Positions 35,537 through 44,767 of a stretch of 64,000 nucleotides of DNA are shown piece after piece. The notes below the pieces were generated by a model. The model was not told the origin of the DNA. It was given only the letters and a program-made list of their open reading frames with translations, and did not search any database. Origin of the DNA: Acidobacteriota bacterium (GTDB lineage Bacteria > Acidobacteriota > Thermoanaerobaculia > UBA5066 > Gp7-AA6). Position numbers and translations under genes: made by a program. Every line of letters begins with the position of its first letter. The stretch's first letter is position 1. The DNA lies in assembly GCA_020199905.1 (NCBI GenBank), contig JAIVJS010000026.1, positions 1 to 64,000 on the forward strand, in the 5' to 3' direction.

Positions 35537-35543
35537 TCGGCGT

Positions 35544-35634
35544 TGGGAGCCGGGAATCGGGAGCCGGGAGCCGGGAATCGGAAATCGAGGGGACCGTTCC
35601 CCTCCGAACGCTCAACGCTCGACGCTCAACTCTC
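35544..35634. repeat. Compound type-A and type-C heptad arrays between GH57 and GT4 genes
   Basis: From 35545: GGGAGCC, GGGAATC, GGGAGCC, GGGAGCC, GGGAATC, GGAAATC. Then a perfect small hairpin AGGGGA-CCGT-TCCCCT (35588-35603). Then from 35608: ACGCTCA, ACGCTCG, ACGCTCA, ACTCTCT. The last array overlaps the C-terminal codons and stop of the GT4 gene. Confidence 0.85.
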
Positions 35635-36856
35635 TATAGACCTCCAGGCACTTTAAAGCCGCATCCTTCCAGGAGAGCCGCGCGACCTCGCTGCGTCCTC
35701 CCGCCCCGAGGGCGTCGGAGAGGGGACGGAAGAGCAGCACCGAGAGGATCTTTGACGCGAGGTCGTTCGTGTCGCCGAAGTCGACCCGGAGAACGTTCCG
35801 CACGACCTCCGAGACTCCGGCGTTGCGCGAGACGATGGCCGGTGTGCCGTGGCGAAGCGCCTCGAGCGCGGTCAGCCCGAACGGCTCGGAGACGGAGGGC
35901 ATGACGTAGACGTTCGCTCGGGCATAGAGCCGGTCGAGCTCCGCCGGCGGAAGGAACCCGGTGAACAGGAAGTGGCGTTCGATCCCGTGAGCCGCGACCC
36001 GGTCCATCATCGGGCGGAGTCGGTCCCCGGAGCCCGCGACCGCGAAGCGAACGTTGGGGATCTCCCGGGCGACGAGAGCCGCGGCGTCGACGAAGAACTG
36101 CGGTCCCTTCTGCCACGTAATGCGCCCTGCAAAGAGAACGAGCGGGTCGTGCTCCGAGACTTCCCAGGCCCCGACGCTCTCGTGCGCGTCGATGGCGTTG
36201 TGGACGACGCGCATCCTCTCGCGCGGAACGCCGTACCGCTCGGAGACGGTGTCCGCCGTGTACCGCGAGACGGCGATGACGCGGTCCGCCGTCGAGACCC
36301 CGAGGCGCTCCGTCTCGCTCACGAACGCGTTTCCGCCCATCGGAGACCGGTCGAACTCCGTCGCATGGACGTGGACGGCGAGCGGCTTGCCGGAGGCGCG
36401 GCGCGCTTCGATGCCCGCGAGATAGGTCAGCCAGTCGTGCGCGTGGATGACGTCGAAGCGCTCCCGCCGCGCGATCCGGCCCGCGACCTCCGCGTAGCGG
36501 AGGACCTCCGTCGCCAGATCCGGACCGTAGAGGCTGCGGAACGTGGTCCCGGTCTCGCGCGCCGCGACGAAGTCTTCCTGGTACGAGGTCTCGGTCACGT
36601 ACGGCCTGAGAAGGCTCGGGACGCGGCGGAGCCGCAGCAGGAATCGCTTCCGATGGGGCCGGTCGTCCGCCGCGGCGACCTCGCCCGAGTCGACGATCGC
36701 AAGAAGCGGATGCCCGGCCGCGAACGGGTGACACGGGAGGACGAGAATGACCTCGGTGCCCGTCTCGAGCAATCCGCCGACGAGTCCCGCCGAAGCGACT
36801 CCCAGGCCTCCCGTGACGTGGGGCGGGTATTCCCACCCGAACATGAGAACGCGCAC
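35612..36856 (-). CDS. GT4-family glycosyltransferase (glycogen synthase-like)
   Basis: This GT-B fold protein has 414 residues. The N terminus MRVLMFGWEYPPHVTGGLGV is that of glycogen/starch synthase-like GT4 enzymes, and the nucleotide-binding half contains LFAGRITWQKGPQFFVDAA and SVSEPFGLTALEALRHG with the E-x7-E pattern. In context with GH57 and the debranching enzyme it probably makes or extends alpha-glucan from a sugar nucleotide. The last codons and the TGA stop are contributed by a GTTGAGC-type heptad array. The GTG start has a TACCGT box 6 nt upstream. Confidence 0.9.
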   Translation of the reverse strand: MRVLMFGWEYPPHVTGGLGVASAGLVGGLLETGTEVILVLPCHPFAAGHPLLAIVDSGEVAAADDRPHRKRFLLRLRRVPSLLRPYVTETSYQEDFVAARETGTTFRSLYGPDLATEVLRYAEVAGRIARRERFDVIHAHDWLTYLAGIEARRASGKPLAVHVHATEFDRSPMGGNAFVSETERLGVSTADRVIAVSRYTADTVSERYGVPRERMRVVHNAIDAHESVGAWEVSEHDPLVLFAGRITWQKGPQFFVDAAALVAREIPNVRFAVAGSGDRLRPMMDRVAAHGIERHFLFTGFLPPAELDRLYARANVYVMPSVSEPFGLTALEALRHGTPAIVSRNAGVSEVVRNVLRVDFGDTNDLASKILSVLLFRPLSDALGAGGRSEVARLSWKDAALKCLEVYRELSVER

Positions 36857-36862
36857 CGGGAG

Positions 36863-36868
36863 ACGGTA
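36863..36868 (-). promoter_or_regulatory. Possible -10 box for a leaderless GT4 transcript
   Basis: The minus strand reads TACCGT, 6 nt, then GTG. It fits the TANNNT spacing seen upstream of several genes in this window, but is the weakest match of the set. Confidence 0.3.
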
Positions 36869-36953
36869 TCAGTCGGGTGTCGGCGAACAGGAGACCGTTT
36901 TCGTAATCTCCTGCTGCGCGCCGGCGACGCTCTCGCTGCGAGGGGAATGCTCG

Positions 36954-36987
36954 AAAAAGGGCTCGTGTGGCGTAGCCCGGCTACGCC
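36954..36987 (-). terminator. Weak terminator-like hairpin after the debranching enzyme gene
   Basis: A palindrome GGCGTAGCC-C-GGCTACGCC (36969-36987) is followed on the minus strand, after about 10 nt, by TTTTT. The long spacer makes efficient termination doubtful. It lies in the 191-nt gap between the debranching enzyme and GT4 genes. Confidence 0.35.
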
Positions 36988-37047
36988 TCCCCGCCCTCTT
37001 CCTGCTCTCCCGCTCTCGCTTCGGCCTCACCGCGCTCGCGACGGACA

Positions 37048-39102
37048 TTACTCGGACGGACTCCTTTGACGCTCGGGCGTGTCCATTCCCTCGCGGGGAG
37101 GCGAAAGATCGTCGCGCAGGTGAAGCACGAGCGCGCGCGAGATCTCCGCGACGCTCGCCGCGCACGCCCGGGATCCTCGCGGCCGGTGAGGAGGCTCGCC
37201 GTCGAAACGCTCCGGGATCGAGCCGAGGCCGGCGTCGCGGACGTAGGCCCGAAGAGGGGCGAGCCACACCCGGAACGTGCGCAGGGATTCCGTGTGATGT
37301 CCCAGCACCCGGAAATGCGCGTCCGCGAACGCGCCCGTCAGCCACGGCCAGACCGACCCCTGGTGGGCCGCCAGATCCGACTCTCTCTGCGTTCCTCCCC
37401 CACTGGGGCGATACCGAGGGTCGGCGGGATCGAGGGTTCGGAGCCCGAATGGCGTGAGGAGCCGGTCGCGGACGGCAACGTAGACCGCCCGCGCGCGGTG
37501 GGGCGGCAGCAGGTCGTCGGAGAGCGAGACCGCGAAGATCTGGTTGGGCCGCAGGGTGGGATCCGGCCCGTCGTCGCCGATGACGTCGTACAGGTGCTCC
37601 TTCTCCGCCGACCAGAAAGTCTCGTTGAAGCGGCGCGCGACCTTCCAGGCCTGCGTCTCGAGGTCGCGCGCGAGGCCGGGCTCTCCGGCGAGCCGCTCGA
37701 GCCTCGCGGCGGACTTCAAGGCGGCGTGCCACAGCGCCTGGATCTCGACCGGCCGTCCCGCGCGCGGCGTCACCGCCTCTCCGTCGACGACCGCGTCCAT
37801 CCAGGTCAATGCCCGCCCGGGGGCGCCGCCCACCTGCACGAGCCCGTCCGCGGCGACGCGGATTCCGAAGCGCGTTCCGGCGCGATAGGAAGCGAGCACC
37901 GACCGCACCATCCCGAGAAGCGGCGAAGGACGCGTGGGGTTGCGGCGCCATCGGCCGAACCACTCGACCGCGAGGACGAGCCACAGGGGGGCGTCGGCCG
38001 AGTCGTATTCGGGCTGTCCCTCTTCGCTCACGAAGCGCGCGGGAATCAGGCCGTCTCTCCGCATTGCCGCGAAAGAGTTCACGACGCGCGCCGCCGATCC
38101 GAAGCGCCCCGTCGCCAGCGCGAGGCCCGGGGCGGAAATCATCGCGTCGCGGCCGTGGTCGGCGAGCGCGGGGAAGCCGGCGATGATCGAGGCTTCCCGG
38201 TCGTCGCCGTCCACGAGGAACGTCTCCGCGCGGCGGGCGACCTCGTCGAACAGCAGGTCGCCGGAGCGGGGAAATGCCCCGCGGCGCCGCCTCTCCGCTT
38301 CGAGGAGATGCCGGGGGTCGCTCGCGACCTCCTCGCGGGAAAACAACGCCCAGGCATCCGCCCGCGGCTCGAGGGTCCACGTCCAGCGCAGCGGGCTCCA
38401 CAGGTCCTCGGAGGCGTCGCGTCCGCTCTCCGCGTCGCGAGGGTAGAAAAACGAGCGATACCAGAGCGGATCGGCGGCGCTCTCCGAGCCGACGGCGCGC
38501 AGATACAGGCGCGGCAGGAACGCTGCGGGTCGCACCCAGGACACTTCTCCGCGGACCTCGATGGTCGGATCGATCTCGTCATGCTCGGATCGAAGCTCGT
38601 GCGCGCTGCGGAAGCGGAGCAGGGGCCGGACGGAGAGGTCCAGCGGATGTTCGCCCGCGTTGCGGTAGCGCACGATCGTGATCGATCGGTCGCGGACGAG
38701 GCACAGCGTCCGCTCCAGGGAGAAATGTTCCGTCTCATAGCGCCAGGCGGGGAAGGGGTCCAGAGAGAACTCGGTCAGGAGCCGGTCTCCCTGCGGATAG
38801 ACGGCGTCGCGATAGATCTGTGTCGAGATGCCCGTTTCCCTGCCTCCCGCCGTCACGTACTCCTCGCAGCCCGCGACGAACAGCCAGCGGCGGCGAGGCG
38901 GCGGGATCGCCGGGACGTACCAGCCGTGCTCCCGGCGAGTGCGCGCGCCCGCGACCGTCCCGCAGGCGTATCCGCCGAGGCCGTCCGTCTCGAGCCATTC
39001 GAGCGCCAGACGCCGTTCGCGGTCCTGCAGCGCCGCCGCCGTCCAGGCGAGCCGGGGCGGCGAGCCGGATCCGCCGGCATGCAGCGCGACCGGGGAAGCC
39101 AC
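37048..39102 (-). CDS. Glycogen debranching enzyme (amylo-alpha-1,6-glucosidase family)
   Basis: This 684-residue protein has the GDE architecture: an N-terminal beta domain with LEWLETDGLGGYACGTVAG (about residues 35-53) and a C-terminal (alpha/alpha)6 barrel with GFPALADHGRDAMISAPGLA, ALTWMDAVVDGEAVTPR, VEIQALWHAAL and AAHQGSVWPWLTGAF. It removes alpha-1,6 branches from glycogen-like polymers. The GTG start is preceded by TAGAAT with a 6-nt spacer and no Shine-Dalgarno. It heads the minus-strand glucan operon, divergent from tkt. Confidence 0.94.
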   Translation of the reverse strand: MASPVALHAGGSGSPPRLAWTAAALQDRERRLALEWLETDGLGGYACGTVAGARTRREHGWYVPAIPPPRRRWLFVAGCEEYVTAGGRETGISTQIYRDAVYPQGDRLLTEFSLDPFPAWRYETEHFSLERTLCLVRDRSITIVRYRNAGEHPLDLSVRPLLRFRSAHELRSEHDEIDPTIEVRGEVSWVRPAAFLPRLYLRAVGSESAADPLWYRSFFYPRDAESGRDASEDLWSPLRWTWTLEPRADAWALFSREEVASDPRHLLEAERRRRGAFPRSGDLLFDEVARRAETFLVDGDDREASIIAGFPALADHGRDAMISAPGLALATGRFGSAARVVNSFAAMRRDGLIPARFVSEEGQPEYDSADAPLWLVLAVEWFGRWRRNPTRPSPLLGMVRSVLASYRAGTRFGIRVAADGLVQVGGAPGRALTWMDAVVDGEAVTPRAGRPVEIQALWHAALKSAARLERLAGEPGLARDLETQAWKVARRFNETFWSAEKEHLYDVIGDDGPDPTLRPNQIFAVSLSDDLLPPHRARAVYVAVRDRLLTPFGLRTLDPADPRYRPSGGGTQRESDLAAHQGSVWPWLTGAFADAHFRVLGHHTESLRTFRVWLAPLRAYVRDAGLGSIPERFDGEPPHRPRGSRACAASVAEISRALVLHLRDDLSPPREGMDTPERQRSPSE

Positions 39103-39108
39103 GGCCGG

Positions 39109-39114
39109 ATTCTA
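39109..39114 (-). promoter_or_regulatory. -10 box for a leaderless debranching-enzyme transcript
   Basis: The minus strand reads TAGAAT, 6 nt, then GTG. No -35 hexamer and no Shine-Dalgarno are visible. Confidence 0.5.
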
Positions 39115-39187
39115 TTCCGGGCGCCCCCGGTGCCCGCGGGGGGCGGCAGGCGGGAGTCGGAAGGGGGCCTCTCCGGGTCCCCGATTG

Positions 39188-39272
39188 CCGATCCCGTTGA
39201 CCCGCGGAGTACCGCGCCCGTCTCGCCTCCCGCTGGTCGCTCGGCTCCCGATTCCCGATCCCGGGGGAATCC
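39188..39272 (-). repeat. Dispersed core repeat, copy 4, with heptads
   Basis: On the minus strand: GGGATCGGGAATC, GGGAGCC, then GAGCGACCAGCGGGAGGCGA, then GACGGGCGCGGTACTCCGCG, then GGTCAAC. It carries a few changes from the consensus, including GCGCGG in the left palindrome arm. It lies in the 326-nt divergent region between the debranching enzyme and tkt; a TAATAAGAT stretch at 39291-39299 may serve tkt, and the rest shows nothing recognisable. Confidence 0.83.
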
Positions 39273-39428
39273 GCCCCCGCTCCGACCCCGTAATAAGATT
39301 TGAATCGGCCGCCGGGCGGCCGGATCCCGATTCGGAATTCCGTTCGGTCCCGATGCGGAGGGCTTTCCCGGCGGACGCCGTTCCTTCCGACAGCCGCGAC
39401 CCTTTGTCCTCGCGAAAGAGAGGCGCTC

Positions 39429-41441
39429 GTGAGCACCGTGCAAAAGTCCGTCGACGAGCTCTGCGTGGACACCATCCGGACGCTGGCTATCGACGCGGTC
39501 CAGAAGGCCGAGTCGGGTCATCCCGGGCTGCCGCTCGGCGCCGCTCCCATGGCCTACGTCCTCTGGCAGAAATATCTCAAGCACGACCCGAGAGATCCGA
39601 AGTGGCCCGACCGCGACCGCTTCGTGCTCTCCGCGGGCCACGGCTCCATGCTTCTGTACTGCCTGCTGCACCTGACCGGGTACGACCTCTCGCTCGACGA
39701 CCTGAAGAGCTTCCGGCAGTGGGGGAGCAAGACGCCGGGGCATCCGGAGTATCTCGATACGCCCGGCGTCGAGGCGACGACGGGTCCCCTGGGGCAGGGG
39801 ACGGCGAACGCCGTCGGCATGGCGATCGCGGAGCGGATGCTGGCGTCGCACTTCAACCGGCCCGAGCACGAGATCGTGAACCACCGCACCTTCGCCCTCG
39901 TCTCCGATGGCGACCTGATGGAAGGAATTTCGAGCGAGGTCTCGTCCCTCGCCGGACACCTCGGCCTCGGCAGGCTCGTCTACCTCTACGACTCGAACCA
40001 GGTGACCCTGGACGGTCCGACGTCCGTCACGTTCACCGAAGACGTGGCGCGCCGTTACGACGCGTACGGCTGGCAGGTTCTCCACGTGGACAACGGAAAC
40101 ACCGACCTCGACGCGATTGACAACGCCATCGGGGCGGCGATCGCGGAGGTCAGCCGGCCGTCCCTGATCGTCATCAAGACGACGCTCGGATACGGCTCTC
40201 CGAACAAGGGCGGCACGAGCGAGGCGCACGGCAGCCCGCTCGGGGTGGAAGAGGTCGCCCGCACCAAGAAGGCGCTCGGATGGGTCTCCGAGGAGCCGTT
40301 CTACGTGCCTCCCGAGTCGCTCGAGCACTTCCGCAAAGCCGTGGCGAAGGGCGAGGCCGCGAAGAACGACTGGTCCGATCGTTTTTCCCGCTATGCGAAG
40401 GCCTTTCCGGAACTCGCCGCCGAGTGGCCGCGCTGGATGAACGGCGACCTGCCCGAGGGGTGGGACGCGAAGCTTCCGCAGTTTGCCGCGGGCGAGAAGG
40501 AGGCCACCCGGACCGCCGCCGGCAAGGCCATGAACGCGATCGGCGACACCGTGCCCTGGTTGATCGGCGGCGACGCGGACCTCGGGACCTCCACGAACAC
40601 CGTGTTGAAGAAGTTCGCAAGCTTCGAGGCGGGCACCGGGACCGGCCGCAACGTTCACTTCGGCGTCCGCGAGCATGCGATGGCGGGCATCGCGAACGGC
40701 ATCTCGTACCACGGAGGCCTGCGCCCCTTCGTGGCGACCTTCTTCTGCTTTTCCGATTACATGCGCCCGTCCGTGCGCCTGGCCGCCTTGAACGAGCTGC
40801 CGGACATCTTCGTCTGGACGCACGACTCGATCGGCCTCGGCGAGGACGGCCCGACGCACCAGCCCGTCGAGCACCTCTCCTCGCTGCGCGCCATGCCGAA
40901 GATGACGATCATCCGGCCGGGCGACGCCAACGAAGCCGTGGAGGCCTGGCGCGTGACGATGGGCAGAAAGCGCGGTCCTGTCGGGCTCGTGCTGTGCCGC
41001 CAGAAGCTGCCCGTGATCGACCGCACGAAGTACGCGCCGGCGTCCGGGCTGGCGCGGGGCGCCTACACCCTGGCGGAGGGGTCCGCGAAGCCGCCGCGGC
41101 TCATCCTGATCGCGACGGGCTCGGAAGTGGCGCTCGCCCTCGCCTCGAGGGAAACCCTCGAGGCCGAGGGCGTCTCGACGCGGGTGGTCTCCATGCCCTC
41201 GTGGGAAATATTCCTGGAACAGGACGCGGCTTACCGCGAGGAGGTTCTCCCGCGGTCGGTCGGAGCCCGCCTGGCGATCGAGGCGGGGACGTCCTTCGGG
41301 TGGCACCGATGGGTCGGCGACCGAGGGGACACCGTGACGATCGACCGCTACGGCGCCTCGGCGCCGGGCGAGGTCGTCTTGAAGGCGCTGGGATTTTCGG
41401 TCGAGAACGTGGTCAAGAAGGCGAAGGCCCTGTTCGCATGA
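39429..41441 (+). CDS. tkt: Transketolase
   Basis: This thiamine-diphosphate enzyme of the non-oxidative pentose phosphate pathway has 670 residues. Motifs include [59 protein letters not shown] (ThDP/metal site), [32 protein letters not shown] and [15 protein letters not shown]. The GTG at 39429 has GAGAGG about 6 nt upstream; another in-frame GTG follows three codons later. The stop overlaps rpiB as ATGA. Confidence 0.97.
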   Translation: MSTVQKSVDELCVDTIRTLAIDAVQKAESGHPGLPLGAAPMAYVLWQKYLKHDPRDPKWPDRDRFVLSAGHGSMLLYCLLHLTGYDLSLDDLKSFRQWGSKTPGHPEYLDTPGVEATTGPLGQGTANAVGMAIAERMLASHFNRPEHEIVNHRTFALVSDGDLMEGISSEVSSLAGHLGLGRLVYLYDSNQVTLDGPTSVTFTEDVARRYDAYGWQVLHVDNGNTDLDAIDNAIGAAIAEVSRPSLIVIKTTLGYGSPNKGGTSEAHGSPLGVEEVARTKKALGWVSEEPFYVPPESLEHFRKAVAKGEAAKNDWSDRFSRYAKAFPELAAEWPRWMNGDLPEGWDAKLPQFAAGEKEATRTAAGKAMNAIGDTVPWLIGGDADLGTSTNTVLKKFASFEAGTGTGRNVHFGVREHAMAGIANGISYHGGLRPFVATFFCFSDYMRPSVRLAALNELPDIFVWTHDSIGLGEDGPTHQPVEHLSSLRAMPKMTIIRPGDANEAVEAWRVTMGRKRGPVGLVLCRQKLPVIDRTKYAPASGLARGAYTLAEGSAKPPRLILIATGSEVALALASRETLEAEGVSTRVVSMPSWEIFLEQDAAYREEVLPRSVGARLAIEAGTSFGWHRWVGDRGDTVTIDRYGASAPGEVVLKALGFSVENVVKKAKALFA

Positions 41442-41917
41442 AAGTCGCTATCGGCTTCGATCATGCCGGTTTTCCGCTCAAGTCCGAGGTGATCCGCATC
41501 GTCCGCGAAGCGGGGCACGAACCGATCGACTTCGGGACCGACAGCACCGACGCGGTGGATTACCCGGACTTCGCGCGCGCCGTGGCGGTCTCGGTCGCCA
41601 GTCACGAGACCGACCGCGGGATCGTCGTGTGCGGCAGCGGTGTCGGCGCGTCGGTCGCGGCGACGAAGGTGCCGGGCATCCGGTCGGCGCTCTGCCACGA
41701 CACGTTTTCGGCGCGCCAGGGCGTCGAGGACGACAACATGAACGTGATCTGCCTCGGGGCGCGGGTGATCGGCCCGGCTCTTGCGGCAGAGGTCCTGCGC
41801 GCCTATCTCGGCGCGAAGTTCTCGAAGGCGGAGCGGCATGTCCGCCGTCTCGCGAAAGTGAATCAAATCGAGTCCGATGCCCGCAGGGGTATCTTCGACA
41901 GGGAGGGCGTGTCATGA
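41438..41917 (+). CDS. rpiB: Ribose-5-phosphate isomerase B
   Basis: RpiB/LacAB-family isomerase (159 residues) interconverts ribose-5-phosphate and ribulose-5-phosphate. The start [18 protein letters not shown], the phosphate-binding [17 protein letters not shown] and the [13 protein letters not shown] motif are typical. The start overlaps tkt and the stop overlaps tal, both as ATGA, so tkt-rpiB-tal form one coupled unit. Confidence 0.96.
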   Translation: MKVAIGFDHAGFPLKSEVIRIVREAGHEPIDFGTDSTDAVDYPDFARAVAVSVASHETDRGIVVCGSGVGASVAATKVPGIRSALCHDTFSARQGVEDDNMNVICLGARVIGPALAAEVLRAYLGAKFSKAERHVRRLAKVNQIESDARRGIFDREGVS

Positions 41918-43050
41918 CCGGAAACCCGCTTCAGCGTTTGAATGCGCTCGGCCAGAGCATCTGGTACGACTACATCCGCCGGGATCTCTTCACGAGCGGC
42001 CGGCTCGACAGGATGATCCGCGAGGACGCTCTGACCGGCATGACCTCCAATCCAACGATCTTCCAGAAGGCGATCGCCGACAGCGACCTCTACGACGAAG
42101 ATATGCGCCGCCTGGCGGGGCAGGGCCTCGACACGTACCGGGTTTTCGAGGGTCTCGAGGTGCAGGACGTTCAGCGAGCCGCCGACCTTTTCCGGCCCGT
42201 CTTCGACCGGACGGGCGGCGACGACGGCTTCGTCTCGATCGAGGTCGGGCCCCATCTCGCCCTGGACCGCGACGGCACGATCGAAGAGGCGAGACGGTTG
42301 TGGAAGTCGTGCGACCGGCCGAACGTGATGGTCAAGATCCCCGGGACGAAAGAGGGCGTGCCCGCGATCCGGCAGTGCCTGGAGGAGGGGATCAACATCA
42401 ACATCACGCTTCTCTTCTCCGTCTCCCGGTACAGGGAGGTGATGGAGGCGTATCTCGCGGGGCTGGAGGCGCGGGCGGCGGCCGGAAAGCCTGTCGATCG
42501 CGTGCGCTCCGTCGCGAGCTTCTTCGTGAGCCGGGTCGACACCATGGCCGACAAGAAGCTCGACGCCCGGGCGAAGGAAGCCGGTTCGGACCGCGAACGA
42601 GCGCTCGCGAAGGACCTCCGGTCGAAGGTCGGCATCGCGAACGCGCGGATCGCCTTCCAGGCCTTCGAAGAGATCTTCGGCGGGGGCCGATTCGAGGCGC
42701 TCGCGAAGAAAGGGGTGAAGCGCCAGAAACCCCTCTGGGCCTCGACCTCGACCAAGGACCCCGCTCTTCCGGATCTCTATTACGTCGAGGCGTTGGTTGC
42801 CCCCGACACGGTCGACACGATGCCGCCCGAGACCCTCGAAGCGTACCGGGACCACGGCGAGCCCGCCGTCCGGATCCACGACGATCTCCAGGACGCGCAC
42901 GCCGTCTTCCGCGGACTGACCGAGCTCGGAATCGACGACAAGGCGATCTTCCGCGACCTCGAGGACGAGGGGATCCGGAAGTTCTCCGACTCGTACGATT
43001 CGCTGATGAAGACGCTGGCAGAGAAGCAGCAGGCCGTGGGGGCGCGTTGA
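41914..43050 (+). CDS. tal: Transaldolase
   Basis: This 378-residue transaldolase belongs to the long bacterial type. It has SIWYDYIRRDLFTSGRL near the start, MTSNPTIFQKAI, and the Schiff-base lysine in PNVMVKIPGTKEGV; KKGVKRQKPLWASTSTKDPA is also conserved. It transfers a dihydroxyacetone unit in the pentose phosphate pathway. In some bacteria this type is fused to glucose-6-phosphate isomerase; here a TGA stop separates them with a TTGA overlap. Confidence 0.96.
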   Translation: MTGNPLQRLNALGQSIWYDYIRRDLFTSGRLDRMIREDALTGMTSNPTIFQKAIADSDLYDEDMRRLAGQGLDTYRVFEGLEVQDVQRAADLFRPVFDRTGGDDGFVSIEVGPHLALDRDGTIEEARRLWKSCDRPNVMVKIPGTKEGVPAIRQCLEEGININITLLFSVSRYREVMEAYLAGLEARAAAGKPVDRVRSVASFFVSRVDTMADKKLDARAKEAGSDRERALAKDLRSKVGIANARIAFQAFEEIFGGGRFEALAKKGVKRQKPLWASTSTKDPALPDLYYVEALVAPDTVDTMPPETLEAYRDHGEPAVRIHDDLQDAHAVFRGLTELGIDDKAIFRDLEDEGIRKFSDSYDSLMKTLAEKQQAVGAR

Positions 43051-44681
43051 AGCTCGAGCTCGGAGCGGCGGCGGAAGCGCACCAGGAGGCGTTGCGCGGG
43101 CTGGCCCGCGACCGCGCGGTCGAGCGGATCTGGGCGGGAGACGCCTCGCTCTGGAAGGACGAGCCGTCGCATCGGAAATGGATCGAGAACGCCCTCGGAT
43201 GGCTCACGATCGCCGACCGCATGGCGGAAGGAGCGGGCGAGCTGCAGCAGTTCGCCGCCTCGTGCGCCCGGGAGGCGGATCGCGTCGTGGTGCTCGGGAT
43301 GGGCGGCTCGAGCCTGGCTCCGCTCGTTTTCGCCGACTCGTTCTCCCGCCGGGCGGGATATCCGGCGCTGGAGGTCCTCGATTCCACGTCCCCCGCGGCC
43401 ATCCTGGAGACCGCGCGGGGAGCGGCTCCCGCCCGCACTCTCTACGTCGTCTCCTCGAAGTCCGGGTCGACGCTCGAGCCGAATATCTTCTTCGACTACT
43501 TCTATGAAGCCGCGAGGGCCGATCTCGGCGACTCCGCGGGCCAGCGCTTCATCGTCGTCACGGACCCCGGCTCGGCGCTCGAGAACGAAGCCGCGCGCCG
43601 CAGAGTCCGGCGCGTCTTTCCCGGCGACCCGGCGATCGGCGGCCGATACTCTGCGCTCTCGAATTTCGGGATCGTTCCGGCGGCGCTCGCGGGAATCGAC
43701 GTCGTGGAGCTCCTTCGGCGAGCCCGGGCGATGGCTCAGTCCTGCCTCACCGCGGGACCGGACAACCCCGGCCTCGTCCTGGGTGCGGCGATGGGGGTCC
43801 TCGCGCTCTCCGGGCGGGACAAGCTCACGTTCGACGTGGGGACTCCGATCCCCCGCTTCGGCATGTGGATCGAGCAGCTGGTCGCGGAGAGCACCGGCAA
43901 GGAAGGAAAGGGAATCCTCCCCGTCGAGGGAGAGACGCCCGGGCCCCCGGACGTCTACGGAAACGACCGGTTCTTCGCCTCGATCGCGACCGAGGACCGC
44001 GAAATGGAGCACGACGCGCGGCTGGGGCCGCTCGCGGCGGCGGGGCACCCGATCGCCCGCTTCCAGATCCAGGACGCGCTCGATCTCGGGGCCGAAATGT
44101 TCCGGTGGGAGTTCGCGACCGCGGTCGCCGGCAAGATTCTCGGGATCAATCCCTTCGACCAGCCCAACGTGCAGGAAGCGAAAGACGGAACCAACGCGAT
44201 CCTCGACGGCGGCGAAATGTCCGACGCGCTTCCGGCCGACCAGAGAGATCCGGCGGCTCTCGAAGAACTTCTCGGCTCGATCCGGCCGGGGGACTACTTC
44301 GCGATCATGGCGTACATTCCTTCGACGGCGGAAAACGAGGCGGCCCTGAATCGGCTTCGGCTGCGTGTGCGCGACGCCCGTCACGTCGCGACGACCGTGG
44401 GATTCGGACCACGTTTTCTCCATTCGACGGGACAGCTTCACAAGGGAGGGGCTCCCTCGGGCGTGTTCCTGCAGCTGACGTCGACGCCGGGCGAGGACGT
44501 CGAAATCCCGGGAAGGCCGTGGGGGTTCGGCCGCGTCATCGAGGCGCAGGCGGCGGGGGATCTCGGGGCGCTGAAGAAGCGGGGCCGGAGGGCGGTCCGG
44601 TTCTCTCTCGACGGAGACGTGGCATCCGGCCTCACGGAGCTCGGCGCGCGTGTCAACGAGATCCTGAATCGCGAAAAATGA
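43047..44681 (+). CDS. pgi: Glucose-6-phosphate isomerase
   Basis: This 544-residue isomerase converts glucose-6-phosphate and fructose-6-phosphate. Motifs are VVLGMGGSSLAPLVF, VVSSKSGSTLEPN, FDQPNVQEAKDGTNA and FLHSTGQLHKGGAPSG. The start is a TTG overlapping the tal stop (TTGA); no ATG precedes the conserved N terminus. The same enzyme type occurs as the C-terminal half of tal-pgi fusions. A GC-rich palindrome follows before gnd. Confidence 0.96.
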   Translation: MKLELGAAAEAHQEALRGLARDRAVERIWAGDASLWKDEPSHRKWIENALGWLTIADRMAEGAGELQQFAASCAREADRVVVLGMGGSSLAPLVFADSFSRRAGYPALEVLDSTSPAAILETARGAAPARTLYVVSSKSGSTLEPNIFFDYFYEAARADLGDSAGQRFIVVTDPGSALENEAARRRVRRVFPGDPAIGGRYSALSNFGIVPAALAGIDVVELLRRARAMAQSCLTAGPDNPGLVLGAAMGVLALSGRDKLTFDVGTPIPRFGMWIEQLVAESTGKEGKGILPVEGETPGPPDVYGNDRFFASIATEDREMEHDARLGPLAAAGHPIARFQIQDALDLGAEMFRWEFATAVAGKILGINPFDQPNVQEAKDGTNAILDGGEMSDALPADQRDPAALEELLGSIRPGDYFAIMAYIPSTAENEAALNRLRLRVRDARHVATTVGFGPRFLHSTGQLHKGGAPSGVFLQLTSTPGEDVEIPGRPWGFGRVIEAQAAGDLGALKKRGRRAVRFSLDGDVASGLTELGARVNEILNREK

Positions 44682-44694
44682 AATCGTGATCCGC

Positions 44695-44735
44695 GCTGCA
44701 GCGCTGCGCCGCTGCGGCGCTGCCGCGCGGCGAAC
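44695..44735 (+). other. GC-rich palindromic stretch between pgi and gnd
   Basis: The sequence contains repeated GCGCTGC/GCCGCTGC words and a perfect inverted repeat GCGCCGC-T-GCGGCGC at 44706-44720. There is no T-tract, so it is not a standard terminator; it may be an mRNA hairpin dividing the operon. Confidence 0.5.
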
Positions 44736-44767
44736 GGGATTGTCTCCACACCGTTGAAGGAGCTCGA

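Noticed and set aside
35588-35603. AGGGGA-CCGT-TCCCCT hairpin as a terminator after the GT4 gene
   Set aside because: The stem is short and no T-tract follows on the minus strand, so it is listed only as part of the repeat region.
38853-41306. Very long minus-strand open frame antisense to tkt
   Set aside because: It is a shadow of the high-GC tkt coding sequence: Arg/His/Val-rich, no domain, and the plus strand has a complete transketolase.
41877-44681. A single open frame covering tal and pgi as if fused
   Set aside because: Only the pgi part of that frame has homology; tal is in another frame with its own TGA, so there is no fusion protein.
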